From Camillea tinctor (lineage: Eukaryota; Ascomycota; Sordariomycetes; Xylariales; Xylariaceae), in contig MU394056.1 of the NCBI GenBank assembly GCA_022578605.1, positions 496,001-560,000 of the forward strand: a stretch of DNA of 64,000 nucleotides, given 5' to 3'. The position numbers and the translations under genes were made by a program. Below the pieces are notes generated by a model. The model did no database searches. It had not been told where the DNA came from and saw only the letters and a list, made by a program, of their open reading frames with translations. The stretch's first letter is position 1; each line of letters opens with the position of its first letter. Shown piece by piece: positions 23,501 to 34,232 of this stretch.

Positions 23501-24650
23501 CGACCCGCAGGTTAGTCTTGGGGAGATCATGTGCAGTACTGGTGATCTCTAGCTCTTCCCCATCGTGTCCCAGACCCAGGTAAAAAGCTCGATGCGATCA
23601 TAGCGGGACAGTCGGTACAGAATCACTAGAGCTTGGCACGATAAAATCGTCCGAAGGAGCTGATCTACGTCTAGGAATTCTCTCGAGATAGTATCGGCCC
23701 ATGGTGATCTGAGCGACAATGTCAGACCTAAAAGACGCTGAAAAGACGCGATATTAACTGGGTCCCCTCGCCGGTTGCTCGCCAAGTTTCTGACCGCATT
23801 AGTTTTGGTGATGAGTAAACGAAGATGAAGATGTTTACTGCTATCACGAAGGAAGCGAGGAAAGGCTAGGCCTCCAAAACCCACACACGGGTTCCAGCAC
23901 GACCGAGGGAGGACGATATGATTCGTGCCCGGACTGATCGGTAGTGCGTCGTGGTGTTTCAATGCTCTCACACAACCCTTGTCTCTGTTGCTCTCCTCAG
24001 TCTTGGTCACTCCACTGTGGCATCCCGGTAAGGCCTAATAGCTAGACCAACGGGTCCAGAGGACGGAACCATTGGTGACCATTGGATTGCCATGAGGTCA
24101 AGGAAAATCGAAACAATTACGGACCACTCACAGAATTTATCGCCAGCGATAGACCTTGAATTTCTGACCATTCAGAGTGGCAGTTCCAAACACCCGACAG
24201 ACGCTATCCAAAAACAAAAAACTTGGGTGAGCCTCACAACCTACCTCTTGGAACTGGCTATACTACCCGCATACACTACAGCCTCTAAGGTTACGTCAAA
24301 CACAGCAACGGCGAAACCAAACCCATGCCGCCCTATTCATCATCGCCATCATCATCGACGGGTAAGTGCAGTCTTTAGGACAAGTTCACTACAGTTTTGC
24401 CGTTTAAAGAGTAAGCCGCTATGGCAAATGTTACACCGACTTTTCGATATTCCCGGCGCTGCCTTGCTTAAGCCGGATGCCCCGCCACCTTTTCTCGTGC
24501 TCACCGTCAGAATGATGCGCGTCTTAACGGCAACAGGTCTCGGTGCGTGCAGAACGAGAAAGAGAGTGACCAGACAAACCAGATTGACGGGACTCTTAGC
24601 GATTTCACATACAGTGCCTTTCGATCAAAGACACGTGCCGGTACTGTGAG
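17571..24650. other. Gene desert II, repeat-poor middle
   Basis: About 7 kb with few microsatellites, in contrast to both flanks, and without the extreme AT bias of RIP-mutated repeats. Frames are short and broken. I found no transposase, reverse transcriptase, terminal repeats or target-site duplication by eye. It may be decayed genic sequence. One 153-codon minus-strand frame is listed separately. Confidence 0.4.
23549..24007 (-). pseudogene. Possible relic of a fungal transcription factor C-terminus
   Basis: An open minus-strand frame of about 150 codons without a proper ATG at its upstream end. Its last part contains LVILYRLSRYD followed by a WD pair, and before that FLDVDQLLRTILSCQA. 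This pattern (short hydrophobic helix, LYRLS, then Trp-Asp) reminds me of the C-terminal ends of fungal Zn2Cys6 regulators, but it is recognition from memory only. No zinc cluster or middle domain was found upstream on the same strand. If real it is a broken remnant; it may be chance. Confidence 0.2.
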
Positions 24651-24652
24651 AT

Positions 24653-24688
24653 GGTCTGTGGTCTGGTCTGTGGTCTGGTCGGTGGTCT
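24653..24688. repeat. Minisatellite, three 12-bp copies (GGTCTGTGGTCT)
   Basis: Two perfect copies and a third with one change (GGTCGGTGGTCT). Confidence 0.9.
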
Positions 24689-24844
24689 TAACCCTACGTC
24701 TTTTTGTTTTTCCTTCCTTTTCTCTCGAGCCCATAGATGCTTGGGACTAGCGTAGCGGGTATAAGTACTTGTTGTAGTAGTAGATGGGATATAGAATATC
24801 CCCAGCCACAGCAATAGCAACCATATACCTCCCATACCTTATAT

Positions 24845-24958
24845 ACCTACATACATACACATGTAGGTAGTATATATGTATATGTAGTTATATGTATGTA
24901 TGTATGTGTATATGTATATGTATGTAGGTATGTAGGTATGTAGGTATGTAGGTATATG
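24845..24958. repeat. Tetranucleotide tract (ATAC/ATGT/GTAG)
   Basis: About 110 bp of TACA and its complement TGTA units, ending in four tandem copies of ATGTAGGT. The two halves are complementary and could fold into a long imperfect hairpin. Confidence 0.9.
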
Positions 24959-26441
24959 GATCCTATGCAGGTGGGCTCTAGACCTTGGCCTTCCTGGGCT
25001 GTGTGTATGTATGTGCGGTCCAAGTCTCAAGTCTGACGGGTCCAGCTTCTCCGCTTGCTCGTAAGGTAAGAATTATTACACTACAACTACAAGTACGAAG
25101 TAGTGTAGGCATAATCTGACTTGCCTCACACCCGAGCATGTACCTTTTTTTTTCCTTCTCATAAGACTTTTGAAAGAGGCCGATGATCCGATCTGCACGC
25201 TTGTATACGAAGTACTAAGCAACGTGTTGCGTGGACGCTGGAGGCGAAGGAGGGTCTAAATTTAGACCAAGTCAAGTCAAAGTCCTATTTCTTTCTACAC
25301 TACATGTTATTCTGTAGTAGTTGTTGTCGTGATAATATAACGAGTAGGTGCATCAACTTGAATGGTGTCGTCACACATCTATAATTGCCGATCTGAAAAA
25401 AAGGAAAAAAAAAAAAAAAAGAAGAAGAGAAGATACATACTCTGAGAGAATATGAGGTTATGTTGTATCGTAATAGTAGTTCTTCCTTCCATGATTCCGT
25501 TTTGGGTGGTTCTCGTTATTAGTGCTGAAAGAAAAAAAGCTGTTAGCCGCCGAGGTTCTTTTTACAGAAGTGCGCATAATCAAAGACGAAATTATAATTC
25601 GAAGGAGTTCATGTTCATGTTCATGTTGACTCCAATTGCCCTACCTTATTACCTTACCTTACCATTTACCAACCCCGCCGAATCTCACACCCCTCAGGCC
25701 GAAGAAGAAAATCACAGGCTGCTTTTGTGTTCTGTTCTGTGGAAAGTGGAAAAGTATGTAGTAGTGTACATTAGTAGGGTACATACACTAGGTACTTTCA
25801 TGTAACACTGTGCGCCATATACCGTATAAACTTGCCTTCTGCGGAAGGACTCTGCAGCCTATCCCTGTCTAGATCTCCTCTGATGAGCTGTTGAGGAAAT
25901 GGGCCGTGCCTCACTTCACAGCATATCCTGAACGGGGCTGATTTTTTTTTTTTTCCCTCTTTCCCCTCTCTTTTCCATACCTTTGGGAAGAGAAGCAGTC
26001 CCCATCTTATCCCAGCTCCATCACCCCCCCCCAGCCACCGATTTCGCGTCGTAGGCGATGGATAGATGCACTTTGAGCATTGACATTGATATTGGGTTGT
26101 ATTGGCCCAATAATATTGCTTACCTATTGACTTTAATTTTTTTATATACCCTAATGTAATTCTTCGATTGTCTATAATTCCATAAGATTATAGTGTAGTG
26201 TAGATATTGATTTTATCGAGATTCAATAAGTTAACAATTTGCACAAGAAAAAAGTCATCAATGCACGAAACACAGGAAAGAGTATCGAGGGCCACGTAAC
26301 TGCTTCACCGGGGAAGGGGAAGTGAGCTATTAAATTCGAATTATATGACTTTATTAGTATTCTTCATTAAAAGGAAAATAAATCCCAAATCCCGAGGAAG
26401 AAAATGGGCGGAAAAAAGACAATGTACAAGGACAGGGGGGT

Positions 26442-26442
<1 letters not shown>

Positions 26443-26482
<40 letters not shown>
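26443..26482. repeat. Poly(A) run, 40 bases
   Basis: Uninterrupted run of 40 A on the plus strand. Confidence 0.95.
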
Positions 26483-26483
<1 letters not shown>

Positions 26484-26967
26484 AGAAAAGGAAGTAAAAC
26501 GAATGAGACGGGGAAAAGAGAGAGGGAATAGGGCCAGTTGCCAGCATTACGAAGGCATAAACCGGAAGAGAGGGGATTACACTAATGGAGAGAGAAAGGT
26601 AAAAAAAGGCAAGTGTAAGAGAGAGAGGGGAAAAGAAGCAGAAAAAAAAAAGAAATAAAGAAAAAAGAAAACCTAAACCGCCACACATACAGAGAAAGTG
26701 GGGCTGCTGCATTTGTTGCTGACTGGGGTACCTGTAGGGTTTAAGGTAGGCAGACAAAAAGACAAGGATAGGATAGCATTAGCTAGTGTACTGTGTGCTG
26801 GCGCTGATGCACAAAGTATGTAGTATAGGTAATGTATCTACTTACGTAGGTTGCCTACTACAAAGTGCAGCATAAGTCCAAGTCAGTAGTAAGTAGTGTG
26901 AGTGTAGGTACATACATACTTTGTACATATGTACACACTTACAATACACTACACTAGTGCGGGTAGG

Positions 26968-26990
26968 TTTTTTTTTTTTTTTTTTTTTTT
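26968..26990. repeat. Poly(T) run, 23 bases
   Basis: Uninterrupted T23, about 485 bp to the right of the A40 run and complementary to it. Confidence 0.95.
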
Positions 26991-26999
26991 CAAGTGAAA

Positions 27000-29900
27000 G
27001 CGTTGAAGTTTCTCTTTTTATTTTTATTTCCCTCTTCCTCTTTTCCTCTTCCCCTCCCCTGGATCCATTTTCATTGGAAGTGAAAGCAGATGCAGATCCA
27101 CTTAATGGACCCACATCTAACATTTGGGCTGGTTGCTGATTAGTCACAAAAACGGCCCCATTAAAACGTCGAGCCCCTCTGGTCCTGTCAAGTCCCCTTC
27201 TTTCGATTTTTACTCGCTTCTGCCCTTTTTTCACCAATCAATGAATCCATCCCTCCTCGGTCCACCACTCAGAAAAATTCATCGAATCAATTGCCAGTCT
27301 TCTGTCTCTTTTCATCCAACAAGACGACCAGAGCGAAGGCTTTTTTTATTTTATTTTATTTTCTGGAAATCTGAAACTTAACCCTCGTCAAATCACATCA
27401 ATCCATTCAATTGTCCAACAATTCGCGAGCGCCCTTGACGCGCCTCGCCATTAAAACATTTATCCGCTCCGCATCCACCTTTGCCGCCTGGGCGAGTGGT
27501 GAGTGGTGAGTGTTGAGTTTTGAAGAGTGTGAGTGCAGCAAGTTCATCTAGTATTTTGCGATTCAGTTTCAACTCTAAACCCGGGGTTTGACGAGTGTCA
27601 TTCTCAAAAGTTCAAGTTTGCGCCGCGCGCTATCTCCCCTTCATCATTACCATCACTACATAATAACTCAGCATTCGTATTAGTGAATGCTTTGCAAAGA
27701 AAAAGAAAAGGGTTTACTGGTTCAACTCTTTGATCTAGACTGATCAAGATAGACTAGGCCTAGTTGCACAGGGTCTTACAACTCAACCATTGCCCATCCA
27801 TTACACACACCCTTTTTATAGCTTCAAGTTGCATGTACCAGACAAACTGCGACGCGAGCCTGCGACAATACAACACAAATACTCTATTCCCTATACAACC
27901 CTTACTTCATAACTCTCCATCCAGCGAGTCTTGTCCCCCCCACCTTTCCCTCTACTTTGTGTTGTTATATAAAATAAAATAAATACACACTTTTTAAGAG
28001 AGGTACGGGTACGTAATATATATCTCTACTATATTATCATTATTATTGTTATTATTATTTTATTTTATTTCACTCTATTCTACATTCTCCTTACTCTCCG
28101 CATTTTATCTTTAGCCCGAGTTCATTTTCTTTTCTTTTTTTTTTCTTTCCTTACCACCTCGGTCTGTGTCTATCTATTCCTGTTTCTCAGTTCACGCGAT
28201 TCTTTATGTGGTACCTACTAAACAGAGAGAGGGACCCCTAACAGAAACAAGATCCAGCCAGTCAGCGATCCTGCGCAAAACAGGAAAAGAAAGGTAGCAA
28301 AGAAATCCACCCACAACCAGCAAATCAACGAGCTTCCTTGCGCCCGTCCAATAGTCACCTATTCGCGATAGGCCGGACAGGACTATAATTGTCTCCAGAA
28401 CCAGCTTCATTCGCATCATTGGCTCTACTATCTCATCAGGTGATTAAACCTACCTGCGGACAACAGTTATCTAAATCTTCCTTCGTTCAATCAGACGCTG
28501 TTCTGGTCCTTCTCTCGCTGCTCCTCGAGAACGGGAACGACCAGTTTCGACGCGCGACATTTTCTTCTGGTGAGTATATGCAGTATTACACCCACCTGCA
28601 CGAGCCAAACTGCCTTAAACTCCTTAACCCCAATTCACACAAACCCCCCTCCAAGCCACCATGCCCTGTCTGTTACTTGGTACTTGTCCCCCGGCCAAGA
28701 GCACCGCTTTTGCTATTTCTGTCATTCCTCTCTTACGTCGTCACCGGACTACCGCAGCACTGTACGCTCCTCCTGCTAAGATGCGGCCGGCTACTAATAT
28801 ATGCTGCCACTCGCCTGCGTGCGCCGACTGCCGTGGCTAAAACGTCTTGTCTGACCCGACCTCTTATATTTCTTTCTTTGTATCTTTGTATCATCTTCGT
28901 CACTGTCACTTATCTCTTCGAGCTGTTGCATAATAGTCGATAGTAGTGGCTGTCTTGCTTTGCTAACTAACATCTTAAAGTAAGGAGAAAAGAAAACAAA
29001 AAGAAGAATTTAGTATAGTTCCATCAGTTCGGCAACCAGTCCTACACAAGGGTTGAACCCAAGCTCTCGGGAACTTGTCAAAAAAAAAAAACAAACGAAA
29101 GAGGTACGCATGTCATTTCTTCTTCTCTTACACACATACACACACCCACACACTTGTCAATATTTTCGCTTGCCCAGTTGTGTCCCTCTGCAACGATGCA
29201 TTCACACACCATCCAACACCCCTCCATCTCGTCTTATGCCCACTAGGGCAAGCGTAACGATCGGGTGCATCCTTTTCTGAAGTTACAAACCCTCCCGCCC
29301 AAGGCACCAACTATCCATTCTTGCGTAACTCGCCTCGGCCCTTTCCTTTTTCTTTCCCTCGTTCCTTTTTCTCACGCACACCTACCTGTCTCTGCTGGTG
29401 TGGCTAGAGCTCCACTGTCTATCCCCAACCCGGGCTGTCTGTATGTTGCGTCGCATGTTGCCGACCAGTCTACATGTGCTTCGTGGCCAATGGCAATGTC
29501 ACAGCCTTGGGAAGGAAAGGAAAAAAGACAAAATACTCATTCGCATTTCAAATTCTTGTCAATTCAGCTCTGTCTATGTCATCAGGACCCTTCTGGTAAG
29601 GCCTTAGCATCGGGCAGGGCCTCCTCGCCTTGCGCCACCCCTCGACAAGGAGTTGGATCTCTTGTCGCTGAGCTGGTCGACAGGGTGGGGCCTGGTTCGT
29701 GCATATTCCGTCATGCATGCCAGCGCATCAAGTGGTGACCCAGCGCGAAAAAAAAAGAGTCGAATGCTCACCCCTCCCACCCCTCACATCATCCGAGCTC
29801 CCTTCATATAACTTAGCAGAGACAGGTCTAATGCTTATGGTTGGATAGATCTCCACAGTCAAATAGCCGTTGTAAATAAGTTCTGGGGAAGAAGAAATCC

Positions 29901-30465
29901 TCAAAAGCTGTTTCGCCAGCCTACCCGCTCCCGCAGCATCAGACCGTCACTGTTAAGGTCCATCTGTTGTTGACTGGATAGCCTCACGGTCTCCTAGATC
30001 TCGCGTGGTCGTTCAAGTCCCGCTTTCGTCAGAGGATCTAAACCACCCTGAAGTTCCGCCCCGCGAGCTACCTTTTTCCTGCATATGCCGTGTGGTGCGG
30101 CTAGTTGCGTGCACATACCACATCACCGTGCCAGCTCATCCACGCATATCCAATAGATTGGGTGCACATCCAACCTACTCGCGGCTACCTAAGTGACGAA
30201 AGCTCATCCCAACGCGTTGTGCCCAACTGCGGCCATCCTCCAGTCTTTATCTCCAGACGTCAGACGTCAGTCGAGTTGAGCACAGTCTCTGCAAGGACTC
30301 AAGAAATCTACAATCTTTGTAATAACTGTAGCCACTCGACTCTAAACAGCACTAAGGTCATTCATTAGATCTAGGCGGCTGTCTCTTGTTTCGAATCGCA
30401 AAGGAGACATTAACCCTTGGGGTATTGCAAGGTCTCCGCCGCCCAGCGCGCTATCTACCTCCAGA
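27000..30465 (+). other. Probable long promoter and 5' leader of HAP2
   Basis: 3.4 kb with no ORF that fits a known protein. It has CT-rich initiation-like stretches (about 27000-27060, 28080-28155), an (ATT)n run near 28030-28070, and many upstream ATGs. A good donor GTGAGT at 28570 suggests that a 5' UTR intron is possible. CCAAT or ATTGG occurs at 27073, 27234, 28348, 28418, 29487 and the 30150 pair. Long leaders are usual for fungal regulator genes. The true transcription start cannot be told from sequence. Confidence 0.45.
30150..30161. promoter_or_regulatory. Inverted CCAAT pair upstream of HAP2
   Basis: CCAATAGATTGG: two CCAAT boxes in opposite orientation, 2 bp apart, about 305 bp before the HAP2 ATG. 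CCAAT is the target of the complex that HAP2 itself forms with the HapC/HapE subunits. Autoregulation of this subunit gene is known in Aspergillus; its operation at this site is inferred. Confidence 0.4.
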
Positions 30466-31410
30466 ATGATGGAGTACGCGCCATACCCACAACCAACACA
30501 GTCGGCGCATTCTGGTTACACGAGCTCAGGTGCTGGAAACAACATCACATCCCCATCAAGCCACAACATACATCCTCACGGAGTTCAAACCTCACCAATT
30601 CTACCTTCACAACACCAAGCCTCAGCACCAGGACAAGGACATAACATGTACCAAACACAATACAGCGTGCCCCAATCGGGCATGCACTATGGCGTGCCTC
30701 AGATCCAGGCCGCCGCTATGGCCGCGACAGCTGCGGCAGCCGGCGGAACGGGTTACTCAGGATACATGCCCTCCGACCCGAGCCTTTCGCAAAACTCACC
30801 AAGAATGGCCTCGGGAGCTAAAAAGGACTCCCGTGACCCTCGGTCACCTCAGCAGATGAACAATGTCAACCAACTGCCAGGACGGAGAATGAGCCAAGTC
30901 ACGAGCCCTGGCGTACCGAATGCGCCCATGATGAACCATGCCGGTCCGCGCTCTGCCGTTGCGCCCCCGCCAATGCCGCCAGCACAATCAATGCAACCTC
31001 CGCAATCGCCCGAGATGACGGCAGGTGTCGAGGAATCGCCATTGTATGTCAATGCGAAACAATTCCATCGCATTCTGAAGAGACGAGTCGCGCGGCAACG
31101 GTTAGAGGAGGCCCTACGCCTGACCAGCAAAGGACGCAAGCCCTATCTTCACGAGTCGCGCCACAATCACGCGATGCGACGTCCTCGTGGTCCTGGTGGC
31201 CGATTCTTGACTGCCGAAGAAGTGGCAGAGATCGAGCGAACCAAGGCTGCGAATGAGGAGAAGGATGGCGCCACTGCTGAGACGACAACGGTCAAGGCAG
31301 GCTCTAAGAGGAAGTCCGACACGAATACTACGGCGCCCAATAAAAAAGCTAAAACAGAGCCCGAAAGTGCCGAGGATGATGAGGACGACGATGCCGAGGA
31401 CGACAGTTGA
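30466..31410 (+). CDS. HAP2: CCAAT-binding factor subunit Hap2/HapB (NF-YA)
   Basis: Intronless, 314 aa, starting MMEYAPYPQ. The conserved NF-YA core spans about residues 188-250: [20 protein letters not shown] is the helix that docks on the HapC-HapE histone-fold dimer. A linker and the DNA-contacting part follow, with [21 protein letters not shown], which recognises CCAAT. Residues 1-185 are Gln/Ser/Pro/Ala-rich with an Ala8-type stretch near 82-92, as in activator regions. The C-terminus has basic patches (KRKS, KKAK) suited to nuclear import and then a very acidic tail. The factor regulates respiration, iron and redox genes and secondary metabolism in filamentous fungi. A second ATG follows the first directly, so the exact start could shift by one codon. 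The gene lies alone at the right end of a 15-kb non-coding stretch. Confidence 0.96.
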   Translation: MMEYAPYPQPTQSAHSGYTSSGAGNNITSPSSHNIHPHGVQTSPILPSQHQASAPGQGHNMYQTQYSVPQSGMHYGVPQIQAAAMAATAAAAGGTGYSGYMPSDPSLSQNSPRMASGAKKDSRDPRSPQQMNNVNQLPGRRMSQVTSPGVPNAPMMNHAGPRSAVAPPPMPPAQSMQPPQSPEMTAGVEESPLYVNAKQFHRILKRRVARQRLEEALRLTSKGRKPYLHESRHNHAMRRPRGPGGRFLTAEEVAEIERTKAANEEKDGATAETTTVKAGSKRKSDTNTTAPNKKAKTEPESAEDDEDDDAEDDS

Positions 31411-32717
31411 AATCTGCGGGCCTACAATAGGCACTCTGTTCTATAAGCTGTTATGACGTTACGATAACCTTGACTCCTACCTATACCATTCCATATTTGA
31501 TCCATGCAGGCGATAGGAAAGCATGGTAGGGGGTCCTATTGTTAAAGTCCGGAGCGTTGTGTTTTTTTTTTACTAGGGATTGTCTTTTTATTTAACATTT
31601 TTGTTCTTGGGTGATGGGTTAGCGCCGAGTTCTTGCTCCCTTTTTTTTTTGTTTTCCCCTTTTCTTCCTCGTATAGGTCCAGGTCCCTGGAGGTTCAGTG
31701 GCATATTGGCGGGCGCCAGGACATTCGTTTTCGACTCTTTCCTAAACCATTCTATATCGCCCGCGCGATACTTTATCCTTCTCTCTTCACACTTTTTTCC
31801 TTCTAGTTGCGATTGCATAAACGGGACACTTGGCGGAAAGGGACAAGGGATGTATCTGGCAGGGAGAAGATTGCACGGAATGAAACGAGATGAACGGAAG
31901 GATACCCCTGCACTTGCCAGTTTCTCAACACTTGTTTTTCTTTCTACTTTGATTCGTGCCTACTGTGTTGGGTTAAGGTATTTTTTTTCCCCTCGAGGCG
32001 TGCACTAAGGTCGGGTTACCAGTTCTGTGTCGGTCGATATGAAGGCGTTTATATCCAGAAGAAAAAATTCATCAAAGAGGAAAAAAAAAGAGAATTAACA
32101 GACATTACAAACGGAACAGCAAACAGCCTTGTCCAAAACGAAAAATAAGAAAAAAAAAGGAGATGCGGTGGGCAATAAAGCTGGTAAGCTAGGGTATTGG
32201 GATGGAAATAGACCGTTTCAGTGGTAATCCGTCGCCGGATGTTGGGAATATAGCAGGTACATAGCAAACGTGAAATCTACACTGATTTTGTCAGTATTCA
32301 AGCAAATAAAAAAACTTCTCGAGGCTTTCGTTGTGTGAATGTTGCAAAGTGCGTTTTTCTCAGTTGGAGATTGATGCCCAAGATTGTCAAGATTGTGACA
32401 AGGAAAGAGTGTGGTGTTGTATTACATATGCACAGTGACAGCCTCTCCATCATATGCAAACCGAATATTGAAAACATTGAATTTGTTTTGTGTCACGTGA
32501 CTGTGACCGAGACATTGGGTTGGGAGACCCACTTTCTGTCATTGGTGCACCCGCATACAAACTTCCCAACTCCAAACGTGTTGGAGGAGAGTTCTAACCT
32601 AAGAGCTTTAACTAAAACAACTACAAATCGCAAATCGGGAACCACTGAAACCCCTTTTATATCAACCCCTGGATCTCCCTTTTTTTTTTCTTTTTACTCC
32701 ATTTATTGAGTGGCAGG
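31411..32717. other. Intergenic HAP2 / LSM2
   Basis: 1.3 kb without a credible ORF, with T-rich tracts. It holds the HAP2 3' UTR and the LSM2 promoter, including a perfect GTCACGTGAC palindrome at 32492-32501. The in-frame stretch near 32335-32709 has no start context or homology I know. Confidence 0.55.
32492..32501. promoter_or_regulatory. Palindromic E-box GTCACGTGAC upstream of LSM2
   Basis: A 10-bp perfect palindrome with CACGTG core, about 217 bp before the LSM2 ATG. This is the form preferred by Cbf1-type bHLH factors. Function is inferred. Confidence 0.4.
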
Positions 32718-34232
32718 ATGTTATTCTTCAGGTAAGAATTCAGCTTTCTTTTTTGTCTATCTTGCTCTATCCGTCCGTTATATTTTTCTTTCCTTTTCTT
32801 TTCTTTTCTTTCCCGTCTACTCTATCATAGCTTCCCTGCAGACCAGGGGGGTACAAGAGGTACTGCTCATAGCGGCAGCACTAAGTTAAGTCAATGAGGG
32901 CTACTACACCTTTGTGTTAGAGGCCAACGAGGACATTGGGGAACATGTGCTACTAGCATAACATCTCCTGGGAGAGACAGTGCATGCCTGCTCTAGGAAA
33001 GCATTTGGGCAGGGAAAAGAGAAGGGAGTATAGGAGAGAGAGGGAGAAAAGGGGCGGGTGAGCAACACACCAAAACATATTCGAATGCCCGCTACGTAGT
33101 TGGCTGGTCGTGTGTTCTATGGTCATTGGACTGTGACTAAGGTCGCGGATTTGCAAATCCTCCCCCTCTCCCCTCTCTATGCCGCAACACGCGCAAGTGC
33201 ACTCACTACCTTCTCAAATCACGGCATGCCTGGTATACCACAAAACATTATATGCTTTTTGTTGCAGTATATACTTTGACATATGTGTCTTGTTTGCATA
33301 GTACCTGCCACGCTCTGAGTGCAGTATGGTGGAGTTGTTCTATACGTCGCGAGTGCAGCGGTTACCCCATGGCTTATTTTGCGTGGGGGGTCTCCTATTT
33401 CTAGATTCTACACTTTTTTCTTCCCTGAGATTTAGTCTACCTCGCCATTCTAGCAGGAAATCACACCTTTCGTGGGGGCGGGAGTGAGTCGTGCAATACC
33501 TTTCCCCTCATCTCTTCTTCCCTCATTTCATCTATGGAAGAAAGGGGAGACATACAGAAGCAGGGAAATATCAAAGATAGGAAGACTAAATACTAAAATG
33601 TGGGACATAGCTTCTTCAAGACGCTCATCGACCATGAGGTGACGGTCGAGCTCAAGAACGATATCCAGATCCGGGGCACGCTCAAGAGCGTCGACCAGTA
33701 CCTCAACATCAAGCTGGATGACATCCAGGTCGTCGAGGAGATCAAGTATCCTCACCTCGTAAGTCACCTTCCCCTCTCCCCCTTTCTTCTTTTTGATCAA
33801 GCTGTCGCACACATACACGTACATATCAAGTATTTATATTTATACACTCACCATTCCTCTCTCCTTACACTATTTAATCAATATCGGAAGGACTTTGAGA
33901 CCTCCCTCCTTGACAATATATATCTATCGGATTGCCATGCTAACGACAATAACACCCTTCCCCCTTAAACAGAGTTCCGTCAAGAACGTCTTCATCCGTG
34001 GTTCGGTTGTGCGGTATGTGCACCTTCCCGCTAATGCCGTCGACATACCGCTCCTAGAGGACGCGACGAGACGAGGTGAGTCGGCGTTTATTCCACTCTC
34101 TCATTTACATACCTACTAATCTACCCACCCCCCTTTACTCTTCTACATCATATATATGCGTGTGTTGACCTAACCAATCTAACCCCTTTTCCTCAAATAG
34201 AAGCAGCAAACCAAGTCGGCAAGGGAAAATGA
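32718..34232 (+). CDS. LSM2: U6 snRNA-associated Sm-like protein LSm2
   Basis: Four exons: 32718-32731, 33611-33758, 33973-34075 and 34201-34232, together 297 nt and 98 aa. Exon 1 is only 14 nt (ATG TTA TTC TTC AG) and joins C TTC TTC AAG to give MLFFSFFKTL, the expected LSm2 start. Intron 1 is 879 nt, with GTAAGA donor, TACTAAA branch-like site and CATAG acceptor. Introns 2 and 3 have GTAAGT and GTGAGT donors. The Sm fold is complete: Sm1 (VELKNDIQIRGTLKSVDQYLNIKL) is represented by residues about 17-40, and Sm2 by FIRGSVVRYVHL. LSm2 is shared by the Lsm2-8 ring on U6 snRNA in the nucleus and the Lsm1-7 ring in cytoplasmic mRNA decay. The nearer ATG at 33598 is out of frame and upstream of the acceptor, so it cannot be the start. 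Confidence 0.93.

Larger units (their letters stand above)
24689..26999. other. Gene desert II, repeat-rich right part
   Basis: No credible gene. It holds an ATGT/TAGG tetranucleotide tract, several A- or T-runs, including A40 at 26443-26482 and T23 at 26968-26990, and TAGGTA-type motifs. The predicted Lys-rich and Phe-rich frames around 26.4 kb are products of the A40 run. Confidence 0.6.

Noticed and set aside
24541..24600. GACRTRKR-like peptide suggesting a Zn2Cys6 cluster
   Set aside because: The cysteine spacing does not fit and it lies on the opposite strand from the possible regulator C-terminus at 23.5 kb.
17571..24650. RIP-mutated transposon
   Set aside because: No strong AT shift, no terminal repeats and no recognisable transposon protein fragments were seen.
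24845..24958. CRISPR-like direct repeats
   Set aside because: Plain tetranucleotide microsatellite without unique spacers, in a eukaryotic genome.
26341..26757. Phe-rich minus-strand ORF and Lys-rich plus-strand ORF
   Set aside because: Both are created by the A40 run and neighbouring purine-rich sequence.
28389..28943. 184-codon ORF upstream of HAP2
   Set aside because: It is Leu/Pro/Ser-rich translation of a pyrimidine-rich leader, crossed by a good splice donor at 28570, and matches nothing known.
30005..30035. tRNA-like B box (GTTCAAGTCC)
   Set aside because: No matching A box or cloverleaf could be drawn upstream.
33598..33968. ATG at 33598 or GTG at 33600 as LSM2 start
   Set aside because: The ATG is out of frame with the Sm fold, and GTG is not a likely start here. 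The 14-nt upstream exon restores the expected N-terminus.
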